NCBI RefSeq assembly: GCF_002994045.1
Contig: NZ_MQUC01000003.1
Location: 2,766,501 to 2,830,500, forward strand
DNA length: 64,000 nt
DNA from: Nonlabens agnitus
GTDB taxonomy: Bacteria; Bacteroidota; Bacteroidia; Flavobacteriales; Flavobacteriaceae
Direction: 5' to 3'
This document shows, piece after piece, positions 26,826-36,740 of this stretch (position 1 is its first letter; the number at the start of each line of letters is the position of its first letter). A program made the position numbers and the translations under genes. The notes under the pieces were generated by a model. It did no database searches, had not been told where the DNA came from, and saw only the letters and a program-made list of their open reading frames with translations.

Positions 26826-29444
26826 TTGGCAGCCAAAAGTAAGAAGGTCACACCCTTAATGCAGCAATATAACAAGATCAAGGTAAAATATCCTGATGCC
26901 TTGTTGCTCTTCCGTGTGGGTGATTTTTACGAGACTTTTGGAGAGGACGCCGTCAAGACCGCTCGCATCCTCAATATTGTATTGACCAATAGGAACAACG
27001 GTGGCGAGCGCACAGAGCTGGCAGGTTTCCCGCACCATTCCTTGAACACCTATTTGCCTAAGCTTGTCCGTGCTGGTGAACGCGTGGCCATTTGTGATCA
27101 ACTGGAAGATCCTAAACAGACTAAAAACATCGTTAAACGTGGAGTTACAGAGTTGATCACTCCAGGCGTTTCCCTCAACGATGAGGTCTTGCAAGCTGGC
27201 AGTAACAATTTCTTGGCAGCAATATCGCTTTCGCGAAATGTCTATGCCGTGGCATTTCTGGATATATCAACCGGTGAGTTTTTGATCAGCCAAGGCACCA
27301 AAGAAGAAGCCGATAAACTATTGCAGAACTTCAATCCTAGTGAGGTTCTGGTATCTCGCAGCGATAAAAAGCAACTGGCTCAAGACTTTCCTTATGACTT
27401 GCCTTTTTTCTACTTAGAAGATTGGGTGTTCCAGATTGATTATGCCAGAGAAAGTCTACTCAAACACTTTAAGGTAAATTCCTTAAAAGGTTATGGAGTG
27501 GAAAAGCTGGATGAAGCCCTAATTTCAGCAGGAGCCATACTACACTACCTCGCAGAAACACAACACCATCAAATTGATCACATTGCTACTATCTCTAGAA
27601 TAGAAGATGATGGCTTCGTCTGGATGGACCGATTCACGGTGCGTAATTTGGAGCTGTATCAGGCTCTCAGTTCTGGTGCCGTTACGTTGATTGATGTCAT
27701 TGACCAGACGACAACATCCATGGGCGCTCGTTTGCTCAAGCGCTGGATGGCATTCCCGCTTAAAAATGCAGATCAAATAAAAAAGCGACACGATGTGGTC
27801 GCTTATTTCAAAGCTCAGCCTCACACCAGAGAAGCTATCAAGATTCAGCTCAAGAGTATGAATGATCTTGAGCGGTTAGTTTCAAAAGTGGCGGTCGGTA
27901 AGATTTGTCCGCGAGAGGTGATTCAATTGAAGAATAGTTTGTTGGCCATAGCTCCCATCAAAAAACTGGCAATGGAAGCTCCAGACAGTTCATTACAGGT
28001 CTTGGGAGAGAGCCTCAACAACTGTAAGCATCTTGTTGAACTCATTCAAGAACGATTGGATGAAGAGGCACCTGTCAACATCTTAAAAGGAAAAACCATC
28101 GCTAATGGCTTTCATGAAGAGCTGGATGAGCTGCGTGGTCTAGCAACTTCTGGAAAGGACTATCTAGATAAGATGCTGGATCGACACAGTAAGGAAACTG
28201 GTATTTCCAGCCTAAAAATATCCAGCAATAATGTATTTGGCTATTACATAGAAGTCCGCAATTCCCATAAAGATAAAGTCCCAGAATCTTGGACACGTAA
28301 ACAAACCCTTGTCAACGCAGAGCGTTACATCACCGAGGAGCTCAAAGAATATGAGGGAAAAATACTGGGTGCTGAAGAGCGTATTCATGCGCTGCAGCAA
28401 GAATTGTTTGAAAAGGTCGTTCAAGAAATCATTCCTTTTATCAAGGCCATTCAAAACAATGCACATTTGATCGGCCAGCTGGACTGTTTGTTGTCCTTTG
28501 CAGATCATGCTGTGGCGTCCAATTACACGAGACCAGAGATTTTAGAGACTGATGAATTGGTCATTAAAGGTGGACGGCATCCAGTGATAGAAAAAATGCT
28601 GCCCGCAGATCAGCCTTATATTCCTAATGATGTACAACTCGATCGTGAGGAACAGCAAATCATCATGATCACTGGGCCCAATATGAGTGGTAAAAGTGCG
28701 ATCCTTAGACAAACGGCATTGATTGTCCTACTCGCTCAAATAGGAAGTTTTGTTCCTGCAGATGAGGTCAAGATGGGAATCGTAGATAAAATATTTACGA
28801 GAGTTGGAGCCAGCGATAACATATCTCAAGGTGAATCCACCTTCATGACAGAAATGAACGAGAGTGCCAGCATTTTAAATAACGTTAGCGATCGCAGTTT
28901 GATTTTGCTGGATGAGATAGGTCGTGGAACCAGTACCTATGACGGTATTTCCATCGCCTGGGCCATCACAGAATATCTTCATGAGCATCCATTTAAAGCA
29001 AAAACCCTATTTGCTACCCATTACCACGAGCTCAATGAAATGACCGAACAGTTTGACCGCATCAAAAATTATAATGTTGAGGTAAAAGAATTGAAGGATA
29101 AAGTGCTGTTCATGCGCAAGCTCATTCCTGGCGGTAGTCATCATAGTTTTGGAATTCACGTAGCAAAAATGGCGGGCATGCCTCAACAAGTGATTCATAA
29201 AGCTCAAAAGATTTTAAAAACTCTTGAAAAGTCGCATCAACGAGAAGACTCTAAAGCTGCCATGAAAGCGGTGCAAGATGAAGAAATGCAACTGAGTTTC
29301 TTCAACCTAGATGATCCATTGTTGGAGGAAGTGCGCAATGAAATACTGCAAGTTGACATCAACACCTTAACGCCAGTCGAGGCATTGATGAAATTGAACG
29401 AGATAAAACGCATGCTTGTGGGAAAGGATAAAGCCACAGGATAA
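26826..29444 (+). CDS. mutS: DNA mismatch repair protein MutS
   Basis: 872 aa from a TTG start at 26826 (MAAKSKKVTPLMQQYN, the usual family N-terminus). Mismatch-contact motif FYETFGEDA, Walker A GPNMSGKSAILRQ, Walker B and signature LLDEIGRGTSTYDGISIAWA and ATHYHEL are all present. QLSFF near the C-terminus looks like a sliding-clamp-binding motif. A partial palindrome copy lies at about residue 133. Confidence 0.97.
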   Translation: MAAKSKKVTPLMQQYNKIKVKYPDALLLFRVGDFYETFGEDAVKTARILNIVLTNRNNGGERTELAGFPHHSLNTYLPKLVRAGERVAICDQLEDPKQTKNIVKRGVTELITPGVSLNDEVLQAGSNNFLAAISLSRNVYAVAFLDISTGEFLISQGTKEEADKLLQNFNPSEVLVSRSDKKQLAQDFPYDLPFFYLEDWVFQIDYARESLLKHFKVNSLKGYGVEKLDEALISAGAILHYLAETQHHQIDHIATISRIEDDGFVWMDRFTVRNLELYQALSSGAVTLIDVIDQTTTSMGARLLKRWMAFPLKNADQIKKRHDVVAYFKAQPHTREAIKIQLKSMNDLERLVSKVAVGKICPREVIQLKNSLLAIAPIKKLAMEAPDSSLQVLGESLNNCKHLVELIQERLDEEAPVNILKGKTIANGFHEELDELRGLATSGKDYLDKMLDRHSKETGISSLKISSNNVFGYYIEVRNSHKDKVPESWTRKQTLVNAERYITEELKEYEGKILGAEERIHALQQELFEKVVQEIIPFIKAIQNNAHLIGQLDCLLSFADHAVASNYTRPEILETDELVIKGGRHPVIEKMLPADQPYIPNDVQLDREEQQIIMITGPNMSGKSAILRQTALIVLLAQIGSFVPADEVKMGIVDKIFTRVGASDNISQGESTFMTEMNESASILNNVSDRSLILLDEIGRGTSTYDGISIAWAITEYLHEHPFKAKTLFATHYHELNEMTEQFDRIKNYNVEVKELKDKVLFMRKLIPGGSHHSFGIHVAKMAGMPQQVIHKAQKILKTLEKSHQREDSKAAMKAVQDEEMQLSFFNLDDPLLEEVRNEILQVDINTLTPVEALMKLNEIKRMLVGKDKATG
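27226..27238. repeat. Partial short palindrome inside mutS
   Basis: CGCTTTCGCGAAA: most of the core, with the right arm decayed. Read as LSRN, so less certain than the other copies. Confidence 0.5.
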
Positions 29445-29460
29445 TTTTACATTAAATCCT

Positions 29461-29489
29461 TTGCAGAATAAGGAAAGTTATTAAATTTG
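29461..29489 (+). promoter_or_regulatory. Probable promoter of the tRNA-Gly gene
   Basis: TTG at 29461, 18 bases, then TAAATTTG at 29482-29489. This fits the flavobacterial TTG-N17-23-TAnnTTTG promoter pattern about 60 bases before the tRNA. Confidence 0.6.
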
Positions 29490-29548
29490 CATCCGCTTTG
29501 AAACTTAGTTTGAAAGTGATTGTTCTTCAAATTTTGAAATACAATAAT

Positions 29549-29620
29549 GCGAAAGTAGCTCAGGGGTAGAGCATCACCTTGCCAAGGTGGAGGTCGCGGG
29601 TTCAAATCCCGTCTTTCGCT
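29549..29620 (+). tRNA. tRNA-Gly (anticodon GCC)
   Basis: Acceptor GCGAAAG pairs with CTTTCGC, discriminator T. D-arm GCTCAGGGGTAGAGC, anticodon loop TTGCCAA (GCC), T-arm GCGGGTTCAAATCCCGT. The CCA end is not encoded. Confidence 0.97.
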
Positions 29621-29624
29621 CTAG

Positions 29625-29652
29625 AAAAAGCCGATTCAACGTCGGCTTTTTT
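29625..29652 (+). terminator. Terminator after tRNA-Gly
   Basis: AAAAGCCGA and TCGGCTTTTTT around a 7-base loop, directly after the tRNA. Confidence 0.85.
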
Positions 29653-29684
29653 GATCATACCAATGATGTGTCGCTGACACAATC

Positions 29685-29770
29685 GCTCGAGTGGTGGAAT
29701 TGGTAGACACGTTGGACTTAAAATCCAATGAGCAGTAATGTTCGTACGGGTTCAAGTCCCGTCTCGAGTA
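29685..29770 (+). tRNA. tRNA-Leu (anticodon TAA)
   Basis: 86 bases with a long variable arm as expected for tRNA-Leu. The acceptor GCTCGAG pairs with CTCGAGT, discriminator A. Anticodon arm TTGGACTTAAAATCCAA gives TAA; T-arm ACGGGTTCAAGTCCCGT. Confidence 0.96.
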
Positions 29771-29771
29771 C

Positions 29772-29803
29772 AAAAAAGCTTCTCTTTTAGAGAGGCTTTT
29801 TTA
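29772..29803 (+). terminator. Terminator after tRNA-Leu
   Basis: AAAAAGCTTCTCT and AGAGAGGCTTTTTT form a stem with one bulge, ending in six Ts. Confidence 0.82.
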
Positions 29804-29903
29804 GTTTTGTTGCATTTTATAATTACTCGGCTTCACTCGCATCTTTTCCTACTTAGTTTTCAACTGCAGCCTCTTTAACGGGAAGGTGTAATGTGTATTG
29901 GGT

Positions 29904-29925
29904 TTTCGCTTTCGCGAAAGCGAAA
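29904..29925. repeat. Short palindrome copy downstream of marC
   Basis: Perfect 22-bp palindrome with half-site TTTCGCTTTCG, between the tRNA-Leu terminator and the end of marC. Confidence 0.9.
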
Positions 29926-29978
29926 TAATTAACCAAAACAATGCTCAAATCGAGGTGGATTATAAACTTAAGTTCAGC

Positions 29979-30593
29979 TTAATTAAGGACGGTGAAGAAA
30001 TCCTTTAATCCGGTAAGAATGCTTTGTACCGCATAGGATGCGAGGATCAAACCCATCACTTTACTGATGACTGTAATCCCGTAGGAACCTATTCTTTTTT
30101 GAACGGCATTTGCAGCAATCAACAGTAGACTTGTTAAAGTGATGACGATAAGAACGAGGACCGTGGTTATGGCTTGTTGCTCTATGCTATACAGGTTGTT
30201 GTTGGTCATGAGTACCACGGCCATGATCGCACCAGGTGATGCGATGGATGGGATCGCAATGGGAAAGATGGAAACGTGTTTATAGTCCGTGATTTTACTT
30301 TTTTCGCTTTCGGGTTTTCCTTCTCCAAAAATCATGGTCAAGGCAAAAAGAAACAGAATAACTCCACCTGAAATCTGAAAGGCATTCAAGGAGACTTCCA
30401 TTCCTTCCAGTATAAGTTGGCCTACCACTATGAAAAACAATAGGATCAAGAAGGCGATGAAGGATGCTCGCAGGGCAATCTTACGTTTGTGTTTCTTGTC
30501 AAAGTTTTTGGTAGCTTCCAGATATACAGGTACAGATCCCAACGGATCAATTACCGCAATCAGGAATAAAATGGTGGTGATGATTTCTGTCAT
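29979..30593 (-). CDS. MarC family integral membrane protein
   Basis: 204 aa with six hydrophobic segments. The family signature IDPLGSVPVYL is near the N-terminus, with SGGVILFLFALTMIFGEG in the middle and AIPSIASPGAIMAV in the fourth helix. MarC proteins are widespread and their transport substrate is unproven. It starts one base after the DUF3124 stop. Confidence 0.92.
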   Translation of the reverse strand: MTEIITTILFLIAVIDPLGSVPVYLEATKNFDKKHKRKIALRASFIAFLILLFFIVVGQLILEGMEVSLNAFQISGGVILFLFALTMIFGEGKPESEKSKITDYKHVSIFPIAIPSIASPGAIMAVVLMTNNNLYSIEQQAITTVLVLIVITLTSLLLIAANAVQKRIGSYGITVISKVMGLILASYAVQSILTGLKDFFTVLN

Positions 30594-30594
30594 G

Positions 30595-31137
30595 TTACTG
30601 CACTCTTTTTCCCTGTGTGGTAAAGGAAAGGCCTTGCTGCCTGTTGGTAGAGTTCATGATACCTTCAAACATAGGTTCTGGAGTCGTTGTTGAGGCTTTC
30701 CATTCAAAAAGGAAATTTGATCCTGTGCCACCAGTGACGTCTTCTTCGTCTATGATAATTTCCACAGTTTCCATAGGTGCTAGATAGATGGGCTGATCAA
30801 AATAGGTCCTGATCATTTTACCATGCGTATCAAAATATTTGGCACTGAGTACGTAAATAGAATCCGTATCGCTGGTGTTGCGCAGGCTTGCCGTGGCGGT
30901 AAGATTGATACGCTTATGTTCTGATAGGTTATAAATCTGCGAATAGATAGAAAGATAAGTCTTTCCAATTTCTAAAGAATCTAATTGAGAGGTATCAGCA
31001 GCTCTTTTGGACCAGTTCTCTGGATTGACGGAACTCATTTTTTCCTGCTCCTCGCAACTTGCTAGGGCAAGTGCAAAAAAGCAGAAAGTGTATAGATAGT
31101 CTTTAATTCTCAACCTTTTATATAAGTTCATCTCCAT
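30595..31137 (-). CDS. DUF3124 lipoprotein
   Basis: 180 aa. Hydrophobic segment ending LALASC (lipobox), then EEQEKMSS. The DUF3124 core is recognisable: YSQIYNLSEHKRINLTATASLRNTSD, YVLSAKYFDTHGKMIRTYFDQPIYLAPMET, and GGTGSNFLFEW. A second ATG two codons in is an alternative start. It probably forms an operon with marC. Confidence 0.85.
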   Translation of the reverse strand: MEMNLYKRLRIKDYLYTFCFFALALASCEEQEKMSSVNPENWSKRAADTSQLDSLEIGKTYLSIYSQIYNLSEHKRINLTATASLRNTSDTDSIYVLSAKYFDTHGKMIRTYFDQPIYLAPMETVEIIIDEEDVTGGTGSNFLFEWKASTTTPEPMFEGIMNSTNRQQGLSFTTQGKRVQ

Positions 31138-31490
31138 CCTATTTTAAATCATAAAGATACTTATTTGATATCAAGTTATTATGAGGTTCAAGACAGTAGC
31201 TCGTTAGGTTTAACAATGCTTTTTTCGATTTTAAAACTTCTTTTGAGATTGATATTCGCTTGTACGCAGAAATATAAGTTGTCTGCTCCTGATATCTTTA
31301 CCCCAAACAAATGGTCCAATCTTAACGTAACATTCTCAGCCAGCTTCTTATCAAAACTTAGTGCTATATTATCTTTACAGCAATAGCTAGTGGTAAACTC
31401 AAATGGGATATGCAAATGGTTTTCGATCATTTGACGATTTTGGATTAATTGATTACCTAGCTGACCGCTGCACTCAAAACTTAATAAAAC
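31138..31490. other. 353-base gap between DUF3124 and cysE
   Basis: The gap holds the two divergent promoters. A minus-strand reading frame of about 80 codons (31188-31430) is open, but it has no recognisable domain and its longer form runs antisense into cysE. I do not call it a gene. Confidence 0.4.
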
Positions 31491-32285
31491 ATGCTTTCGA
31501 CTCAACTCATAGACGCGATCACCGCCCAAAAGAAGGAAGTTTCGGTTTCCATGAGATTAAAAAGCGAATCACAACGCTTTAGTCAGCTACTGTTCCATGT
31601 ATTCTTTGATTCAGAAACAGATACCATTGCTGCATTAAGAGAGTTGGAAGATCTTTTTCTGGTCATACGAAATCTAGCCTGTCCAGATATCAAAGGCAAG
31701 CCCTGCAAGACTTGGGAAGACTTTACGGTCGCGATACCAGATCTATTCTGCAGTTTAAAAAAGGATGCTACTGCCATTTATGAGAATGACCCAGCAGCAA
31801 AATCTCTGGAAGAAATCTACTTGGCCTATCCTGGATTTTTTGCCATTGCTATTTATAGAATGGCTAGAGTTTTTTACAAACTAGGCTTACCACTTATTCC
31901 TAGGCTCATGACCGAATATGCGCACCAGCTTACAGGAATCGATATCCATCCAGGAGCAACCATAGGAGCATCTTTGTTCATTGATCATGGTACAGGTGTC
32001 GTCATAGGCGAGACGGCAGAGATCCATGATCATGTAAAGATTTATCAAGGGGTAACACTAGGCGCGCTCACGGTAAAAAAATCCCTTCAAGATCAAAAAA
32101 GACATCCTACCATACAAGATCACGTCACTATCTATGCTAACGCTACTATTCTAGGCGGCGATACCGTAATAGGCGCACATAGTACCATTGGTGGAAACGC
32201 TTGGATAACTTCGTCTGTAGATAAAAACACGGTGGCGATCTATACCGCACAGGTAAAAACATCAACCCAAAAAACACATTCATGA
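31491..32285 (+). CDS. cysE: Serine O-acetyltransferase
   Basis: 264 aa. It makes O-acetylserine from serine and acetyl-CoA, the first committed step of cysteine synthesis. The C-terminal hexapeptide-repeat helix is clear: GIDIHPGATIGASLFIDHGTGVVIGET, then DHVKIYQGVTLGAL and NATILGGDTVIGAHSTIGGNAWI. It overlaps the next gene by 4 bases (ATGA). Confidence 0.94.
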   Translation: MLSTQLIDAITAQKKEVSVSMRLKSESQRFSQLLFHVFFDSETDTIAALRELEDLFLVIRNLACPDIKGKPCKTWEDFTVAIPDLFCSLKKDATAIYENDPAAKSLEEIYLAYPGFFAIAIYRMARVFYKLGLPLIPRLMTEYAHQLTGIDIHPGATIGASLFIDHGTGVVIGETAEIHDHVKIYQGVTLGALTVKKSLQDQKRHPTIQDHVTIYANATILGGDTVIGAHSTIGGNAWITSSVDKNTVAIYTAQVKTSTQKTHS

Positions 32286-33160
32286 GTCACTCGATTCTAG
32301 ATCAGATAGGAAACACGCCACTGGTAAAATCCATGGTACTTAATACAAATCCCAACGTCACACTCTATTTTAAAATGGAAGGTGATAATCCAGGTGGCAG
32401 TGTTAAGGATAGAGCTGCATTTAACATGATCAAGAGTGCGCTGGAAAGAGGTGAGATTGATCAGAATTCCAAACTAATTGAAGCAACCAGCGGCAATACT
32501 GGTATCGCTCTAGCCATGATCGCTGGGATCTATCAACTGGATATAGAACTGGTCATGCCAGAGAACGCCACAATAGAACGTGTGCAAACCATGAAAGCCT
32601 ATGGCGCAAAAGTTACCCTGCATCCAGATGGCATTGAAGGCGCGAGAGATTATGCCACAGATAAAGTAGAAAAAGAAGGATATTTTTCCTTCAATCAGTT
32701 TGCTAATGAGGACAACTGGAAGGCGCACTACAAAACCACTGGCCCAGAAATATGGGCAGACACAGATGGCAAGGTCACGCATTTCGTCTCCTCGATGGGA
32801 ACCACGGGAACGATCATGGGAACCTCTACCTATTTGAAGGAGCAAAGCAAAAACGTCCAGATCGTCGGCGTACAACCTACAGATGGCTCCAGCATTCCGG
32901 GAATACGTAAATGGCCCAAAGAATACCTGCCCGCCATCTTTGACGCCTCAAAAGTAGATCGTGTGATGGAAGTAAGTACAGAGCAAGCAAGAGCTATGGC
33001 CAGACGTCTCGCTAGGGAAGAAGGCATTTTTTCTGGGATGAGTAGTGGTGGAGCCACTACAGCAGCCTTGAAACTGGCCAGTGAACTGGAGAGCGGCGTG
33101 ATCGTGAGTATCATCTGTGACCGCGGCGACCGTTATCTTTCTTCAGACCTTTTTGAGTAA
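32282..33160 (+). CDS. cysM: Cysteine synthase (CysM-type)
   Basis: 292 aa. It replaces the acetyl group of O-acetylserine with sulfide or thiosulfate. The PLP lysine is Lys42 in NPGGSVKDRAAF. The substrate loop TSGNTGIAL starts at about residue 69 and the phosphate-binding GTTGTIMG is present. GIRKWPKEYLP favours the CysM branch. It is coupled to cysE. Confidence 0.94.
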   Translation: MSHSILDQIGNTPLVKSMVLNTNPNVTLYFKMEGDNPGGSVKDRAAFNMIKSALERGEIDQNSKLIEATSGNTGIALAMIAGIYQLDIELVMPENATIERVQTMKAYGAKVTLHPDGIEGARDYATDKVEKEGYFSFNQFANEDNWKAHYKTTGPEIWADTDGKVTHFVSSMGTTGTIMGTSTYLKEQSKNVQIVGVQPTDGSSIPGIRKWPKEYLPAIFDASKVDRVMEVSTEQARAMARRLAREEGIFSGMSSGGATTAALKLASELESGVIVSIICDRGDRYLSSDLFE

Positions 33161-33197
33161 AATACTAGGTGTTTGATAGATGAGGTTGATGATGAAT

Positions 33198-33238
33198 TTC
33201 GCTTTAGCGCCTGCCTGTCGGCAGACAGGAAAGCGAAC
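33198..33238. repeat. Long nested palindromic repeat, copy 2
   Basis: Inverted orientation relative to copy 1: left arm TTCGCTTTAGCG, inner palindrome CCTGCCTGTCGGCAGACAGG, right arm AAAGCGAAC. It lies between the convergent cysM and PfkB-kinase genes and could act as a bidirectional hairpin. Confidence 0.88.
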
Positions 33239-33265
33239 TAAAGACACATTTTTCACAATATTAAT

Positions 33266-34189
33266 CTACGGTTGTAGCGATAAGTTTGCAGGTAAGCCGC
33301 CGATGGTAGTCAGTTTGATGGAAGCTACTTTAAGCGCAAATTCAACACACTGCTCTAAACTGCGATTCTCCAGCATGGCGCATAAAAATCCAGACCAGAA
33401 TGCATCACCAGCACCAGTAGCATCTTCTACAGATGTGATGGGAATGGCAGGCATTTCAAGTAAGGCGTGATCTTTACGGGAAACAATTACTCCATCACTG
33501 CCACGAGTAAGACAGATCAAATTTGCGCCGTAACCGTGAAGTGTTTCAAAAAGCTCACTGCTGGTCATCGCATTGCCATACAGACGCTGCATGTCATCCA
33601 TACTTATCTTGATCATGGCGCCGTAGGAGCAGTATTCCTTAATCGTTTTGATCGCCTGATCCTTATCGGGCCATATCCTCGCAGAATAGTTGAGGTCGAT
33701 GCTTATCAAACAACCTGCAGTAGCGGCCACCTTGACCTTTTCTAAAATAGTGTCACGTGCCGGATTGCGGCTTAAAGCAAAGCAAGTCGTGTGAAATACA
33801 GCGGCTGATTTGATGACATCGTCAGGAAGTTGTGAGTTGATGATCTCACAGTCTGCTTCTCTATAGGCTATAAAGTCTGGAGTTTCAGAAGTTTTTGAGA
33901 CCAGTATGGTGCTCGTGGGAACGTCAGTTACTTTTCTCACATGATCCTGATTCATGCCCAGCGATTGCATTTCCTGCAATAGAAAATCCCCTAAACCATC
34001 GTCTCCTATGGTTGCTACCAGCGTAGCCGTAAAACCCAGCTTGGTGAGATTCATCGCCACATTTGCTGGTGATCCACCTAGAAAACGCTTGAATTCTGCT
34101 GTATGGGCGATGTCTGGACTGCGGTGCAAGCCTATAAAATCGATCAGGATCTCGCCTATGCAAATGACTTGTTTATTGTTGTCTTTCAT
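33266..34189 (-). CDS. PfkB-family carbohydrate kinase (probable fructokinase)
   Basis: 307 aa. The N-terminal sugar-site motif GGSPANVAMNLTKLG and the C-terminal ATP/catalytic motif DATGAGDAFWSGF (Asp base) are present. In this operon it would phosphorylate the fructose released by the GH100 enzyme. It overlaps that gene by one base. A fructokinase role is inferred from the neighbours. Confidence 0.88.
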   Translation of the reverse strand: MKDNNKQVICIGEILIDFIGLHRSPDIAHTAEFKRFLGGSPANVAMNLTKLGFTATLVATIGDDGLGDFLLQEMQSLGMNQDHVRKVTDVPTSTILVSKTSETPDFIAYREADCEIINSQLPDDVIKSAAVFHTTCFALSRNPARDTILEKVKVAATAGCLISIDLNYSARIWPDKDQAIKTIKEYCSYGAMIKISMDDMQRLYGNAMTSSELFETLHGYGANLICLTRGSDGVIVSRKDHALLEMPAIPITSVEDATGAGDAFWSGFLCAMLENRSLEQCVEFALKVASIKLTTIGGLPANLSLQP

Positions 34190-35355
34190 CAGGATAGCAG
34201 TCTTTTACCGTTCATGTATTCTCTCACGAGAATCTCTCCAGCAGCGCTCCAGGTGCAATATTTGATTCCTATCGCGGCTGTCGTCTGCGTATTGAAGTTT
34301 TCGTAATAGCCGTAATCTTCGGCGCTGTTGAGTTGTTTAATGTGAGCTAGGATTTCTTGGCTCTTGTTTTCATGCTGTCCGGCCAGTGCCATTCCATAAA
34401 AGCCGTTGACCATTTGCCAGGTGCCGCCATTATGGAATTCATAAGCATGGTTGCGGAATTCATACTTGCAATTGTCCGTCAATAATTCCCAATGCTTGTC
34501 GCCTTCCTGGATAGGTTCCCAAAAAGCTGGTAACAAGTTGAGCGGCAAGGTACAGCGCAGCTGTTCTGAGTAGGTAATGACGCTTTCGCGAAAGCGAACT
34601 GAACCCAATCCCAGTAACAAAGCAATGGAATTTCCCAAGGCGTCAAACATGGTCTGATAACCCGACGGATTGATGGAAGCCATCCAATAAGGTTTGTCTT
34701 CCATTGATTTATAAGCCCTAGGATGAAACGGATGCTCAAAATTTCCTGCGGTATAGTTGCCTTCCAGTATCGTAGTGATCGTACTAATTTGTTCTTCCAA
34801 GGCACTTGAAGGTTCCAAAATATGGACGCAGCGTAACGCCCAAAGGCGTAATACCTGATCGTAGAAGATGTGACCTTCCGTAATATATTCATCTGCCCAG
34901 TTTCCTGATCTGGGAACGTAAATCAAATGGTTGTTGTTGAATTCCCAAGCCTTGAGTAGCTGGAGTCCTTTATGAATTTTGGGAAGCATTTTTTTAAAAA
35001 AGTCCTTTTCACCAGTATGTGATTCATAATTGCAGACTCCTATAATAAACCAGGAAATGGTATCAACACGGCCGGCAAGACCGCCAAAGCTTACTTCACT
35101 AGCTCCATCTTCTTTAAAGTGGACGTTTGAAGGTACGTGACCCAATTCATGCTGGTGGCTGGCTAGGGTTTCTAGCGTAGACTTAAAGGTCGCGATCAAC
35201 GAGTCGTCACCATCCAGCAATGCGGCAAGTCCACAAATAACGCCGTCTCTAGCCCAGATGCGCTTGTAGTTGGAAATATCTGAAGCGCTGGCGAGAAAAC
35301 CGCGATCTGATCGTGCAGCGGCCAAAAGACTTGATGGATCTTGAGTGATTTCCAT
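34189..35355 (-). CDS. GH100-like invertase (sucrose hydrolase)
   Basis: 388 aa with an (alpha/alpha)6-barrel pattern. YKRIWARDGVICGLAALLDGDD, GGLAGRVDTISWFIIGV, and RSGNWADEYITEGHIFYDQV resemble alkaline/neutral invertases of GH100; related sequences are sometimes named amylo-alpha-1,6-glucosidase. No signal peptide, so it acts in the cytoplasm on imported sugar. A palindrome copy is read as RFRES at about residue 254. Sucrose as substrate is inferred from the transporter and kinase beside it. Confidence 0.82.
   Translation of the reverse strand: MEITQDPSSLLAAARSDRGFLASASDISNYKRIWARDGVICGLAALLDGDDSLIATFKSTLETLASHQHELGHVPSNVHFKEDGASEVSFGGLAGRVDTISWFIIGVCNYESHTGEKDFFKKMLPKIHKGLQLLKAWEFNNNHLIYVPRSGNWADEYITEGHIFYDQVLRLWALRCVHILEPSSALEEQISTITTILEGNYTAGNFEHPFHPRAYKSMEDKPYWMASINPSGYQTMFDALGNSIALLLGLGSVRFRESVITYSEQLRCTLPLNLLPAFWEPIQEGDKHWELLTDNCKYEFRNHAYEFHNGGTWQMVNGFYGMALAGQHENKSQEILAHIKQLNSAEDYGYYENFNTQTTAAIGIKYCTWSAAGEILVREYMNGKRLLS
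34581..34596. repeat. Short palindrome copy inside the GH100 gene
   Basis: CGCTTTCGCGAAAGCG, read on the gene strand as RFRES. Confidence 0.9.
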
Positions 35356-35357
35356 AA

Positions 35358-36740
35358 TTATTGAACTACTTGATTCTTGCGTTTTACTTTGATAAATAGG
35401 GTAAATACCGCTGCCAGTCCCAGAAACACACCTGCCATTTTGATAACGTTGATAGGGTTGCTACCCAACAATTCATAGACAAATCCCTGCATGGTCAAAA
35501 TCTGGATGATCATAGGAATTACAATGAACATGTTGAAAATACCCATGTAGACTCCTGTTTTCTCTTTTGGAATGGATCCGGCTAGTAATTGATAAGGCAT
35601 TGCCAGCATCGATGCCCAAGCGATACCTAAGCCTATGGTTGCTAGGTACAAGGTGTAAATAGGCGTCGCACCACTACCGAATGGGTTAGGGATCGAGAAC
35701 AAAACTTCTGTAACACTTAAGTATGGAATACAAAACACACCTATACCACCTAGGATCAAAGCAAAGAAATGAACTCCTTTTGCTCCAATTTTGTATGCTA
35801 ACGGTACTAACGCAAAAGCCACCATAAAACAAACGATGTTATAGGAGCCGTTCACTTGACCTGTCAGCACTTGGGCTTCTTTAAAACCGGCCGTATCGGT
35901 ATCTAACGTTCCAAAAAACGATAAAGACATTGCAGAGGTCAAGTACTGCCAATAGCAAAACATAGCGTACCAAGTAAAGAATTTTACCGGTATCAATTGC
36001 TTCATGGTGAGTGGCATTTCTTTAAAGGCCGTGACGATATCCTTCCAGGTTCTTGTCAGGATATTGCCGTGTTCTTTTTCGGCTTTAATCGCAGCGAGCT
36101 CTTCTGGAGTTGGTGGGTATTCTTTGGTAGTATAAACCGATACCAGAATACTGGCAATGGAGGCAAAGGCACCAATGAAGAAAGCCCAGTACGTCGCTAC
36201 TGGTATACCGTTATCCATGGTGTCTGTCAAAGCAAAGAAACCTATGGAGATCAAGATAGCTGGCGTGAAATTGGCTAACGTGGTTCCTAAGCCGGTAAAA
36301 AAGCTCTGCATCAAAAATCCAAGAGAATGTTGCTTTTTAGGTAAGATATCAGAAACAAAAGCCCGGTAGGGTTCCATGGCTATATTGTTTCCTGCATCAA
36401 GTATCCATAACAAACTTGCCGCAATCCAGATGGAAGGCGAGTAGGGCATAAATAAAAGCGCTACACTGGCACAGATCGCACCTATCAAAAAGAAAGGCTT
36501 GCGACGACCAAATCGTGGCGACCAGGTACCATCACTTATGGCACCTATGATAGGTTGCAAGATCAATCCGGTTACAGGACCGGCAAGCCACAAAATGGGA
36601 ATCTCACTTTCCTCAGCACCCAGATATTTATAAATGGCGCTCATGTTACTTTGTTGCAACCCAAAACTGAATTGAATCCCGAAGAATCCAAAATTCATGG
36701 TCCAGATTTGCCAGAAACTTAGTTTAGCTTTTTGAAACAT
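35358..36740 (-). CDS. SUC/GPH-type sugar:cation symporter (MFS)
   Basis: 460 aa with about 12 hydrophobic segments. The cytoplasmic loop [31 protein letters not shown] closely follows the pattern of plant sucrose transporters and bacterial relatives. [20 protein letters not shown] is the matching helix 4-5 region. It probably imports sucrose or a similar disaccharide across the inner membrane. It starts 17 bases inside the 3' end of the glutaredoxin-like gene and ends two bases before GH100. Confidence 0.87.
   Translation of the reverse strand: MFQKAKLSFWQIWTMNFGFFGIQFSFGLQQSNMSAIYKYLGAEESEIPILWLAGPVTGLILQPIIGAISDGTWSPRFGRRKPFFLIGAICASVALLFMPYSPSIWIAASLLWILDAGNNIAMEPYRAFVSDILPKKQHSLGFLMQSFFTGLGTTLANFTPAILISIGFFALTDTMDNGIPVATYWAFFIGAFASIASILVSVYTTKEYPPTPEELAAIKAEKEHGNILTRTWKDIVTAFKEMPLTMKQLIPVKFFTWYAMFCYWQYLTSAMSLSFFGTLDTDTAGFKEAQVLTGQVNGSYNIVCFMVAFALVPLAYKIGAKGVHFFALILGGIGVFCIPYLSVTEVLFSIPNPFGSGATPIYTLYLATIGLGIAWASMLAMPYQLLAGSIPKEKTGVYMGIFNMFIVIPMIIQILTMQGFVYELLGSNPINVIKMAGVFLGLAAVFTLFIKVKRKNQVVQ

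Noticed and set aside
27226..27238. Half palindrome in mutS
   Set aside because: Only 13 bases match and the right arm is missing. It may be chance and was not used as key evidence.
31188..31529. Minus-strand reading frame of 113 codons before and into cysE
   Set aside because: It overlaps the start of cysE antisense, has no recognisable domain or signal, and its shorter form would fill only the promoter gap. I leave it as non-coding.
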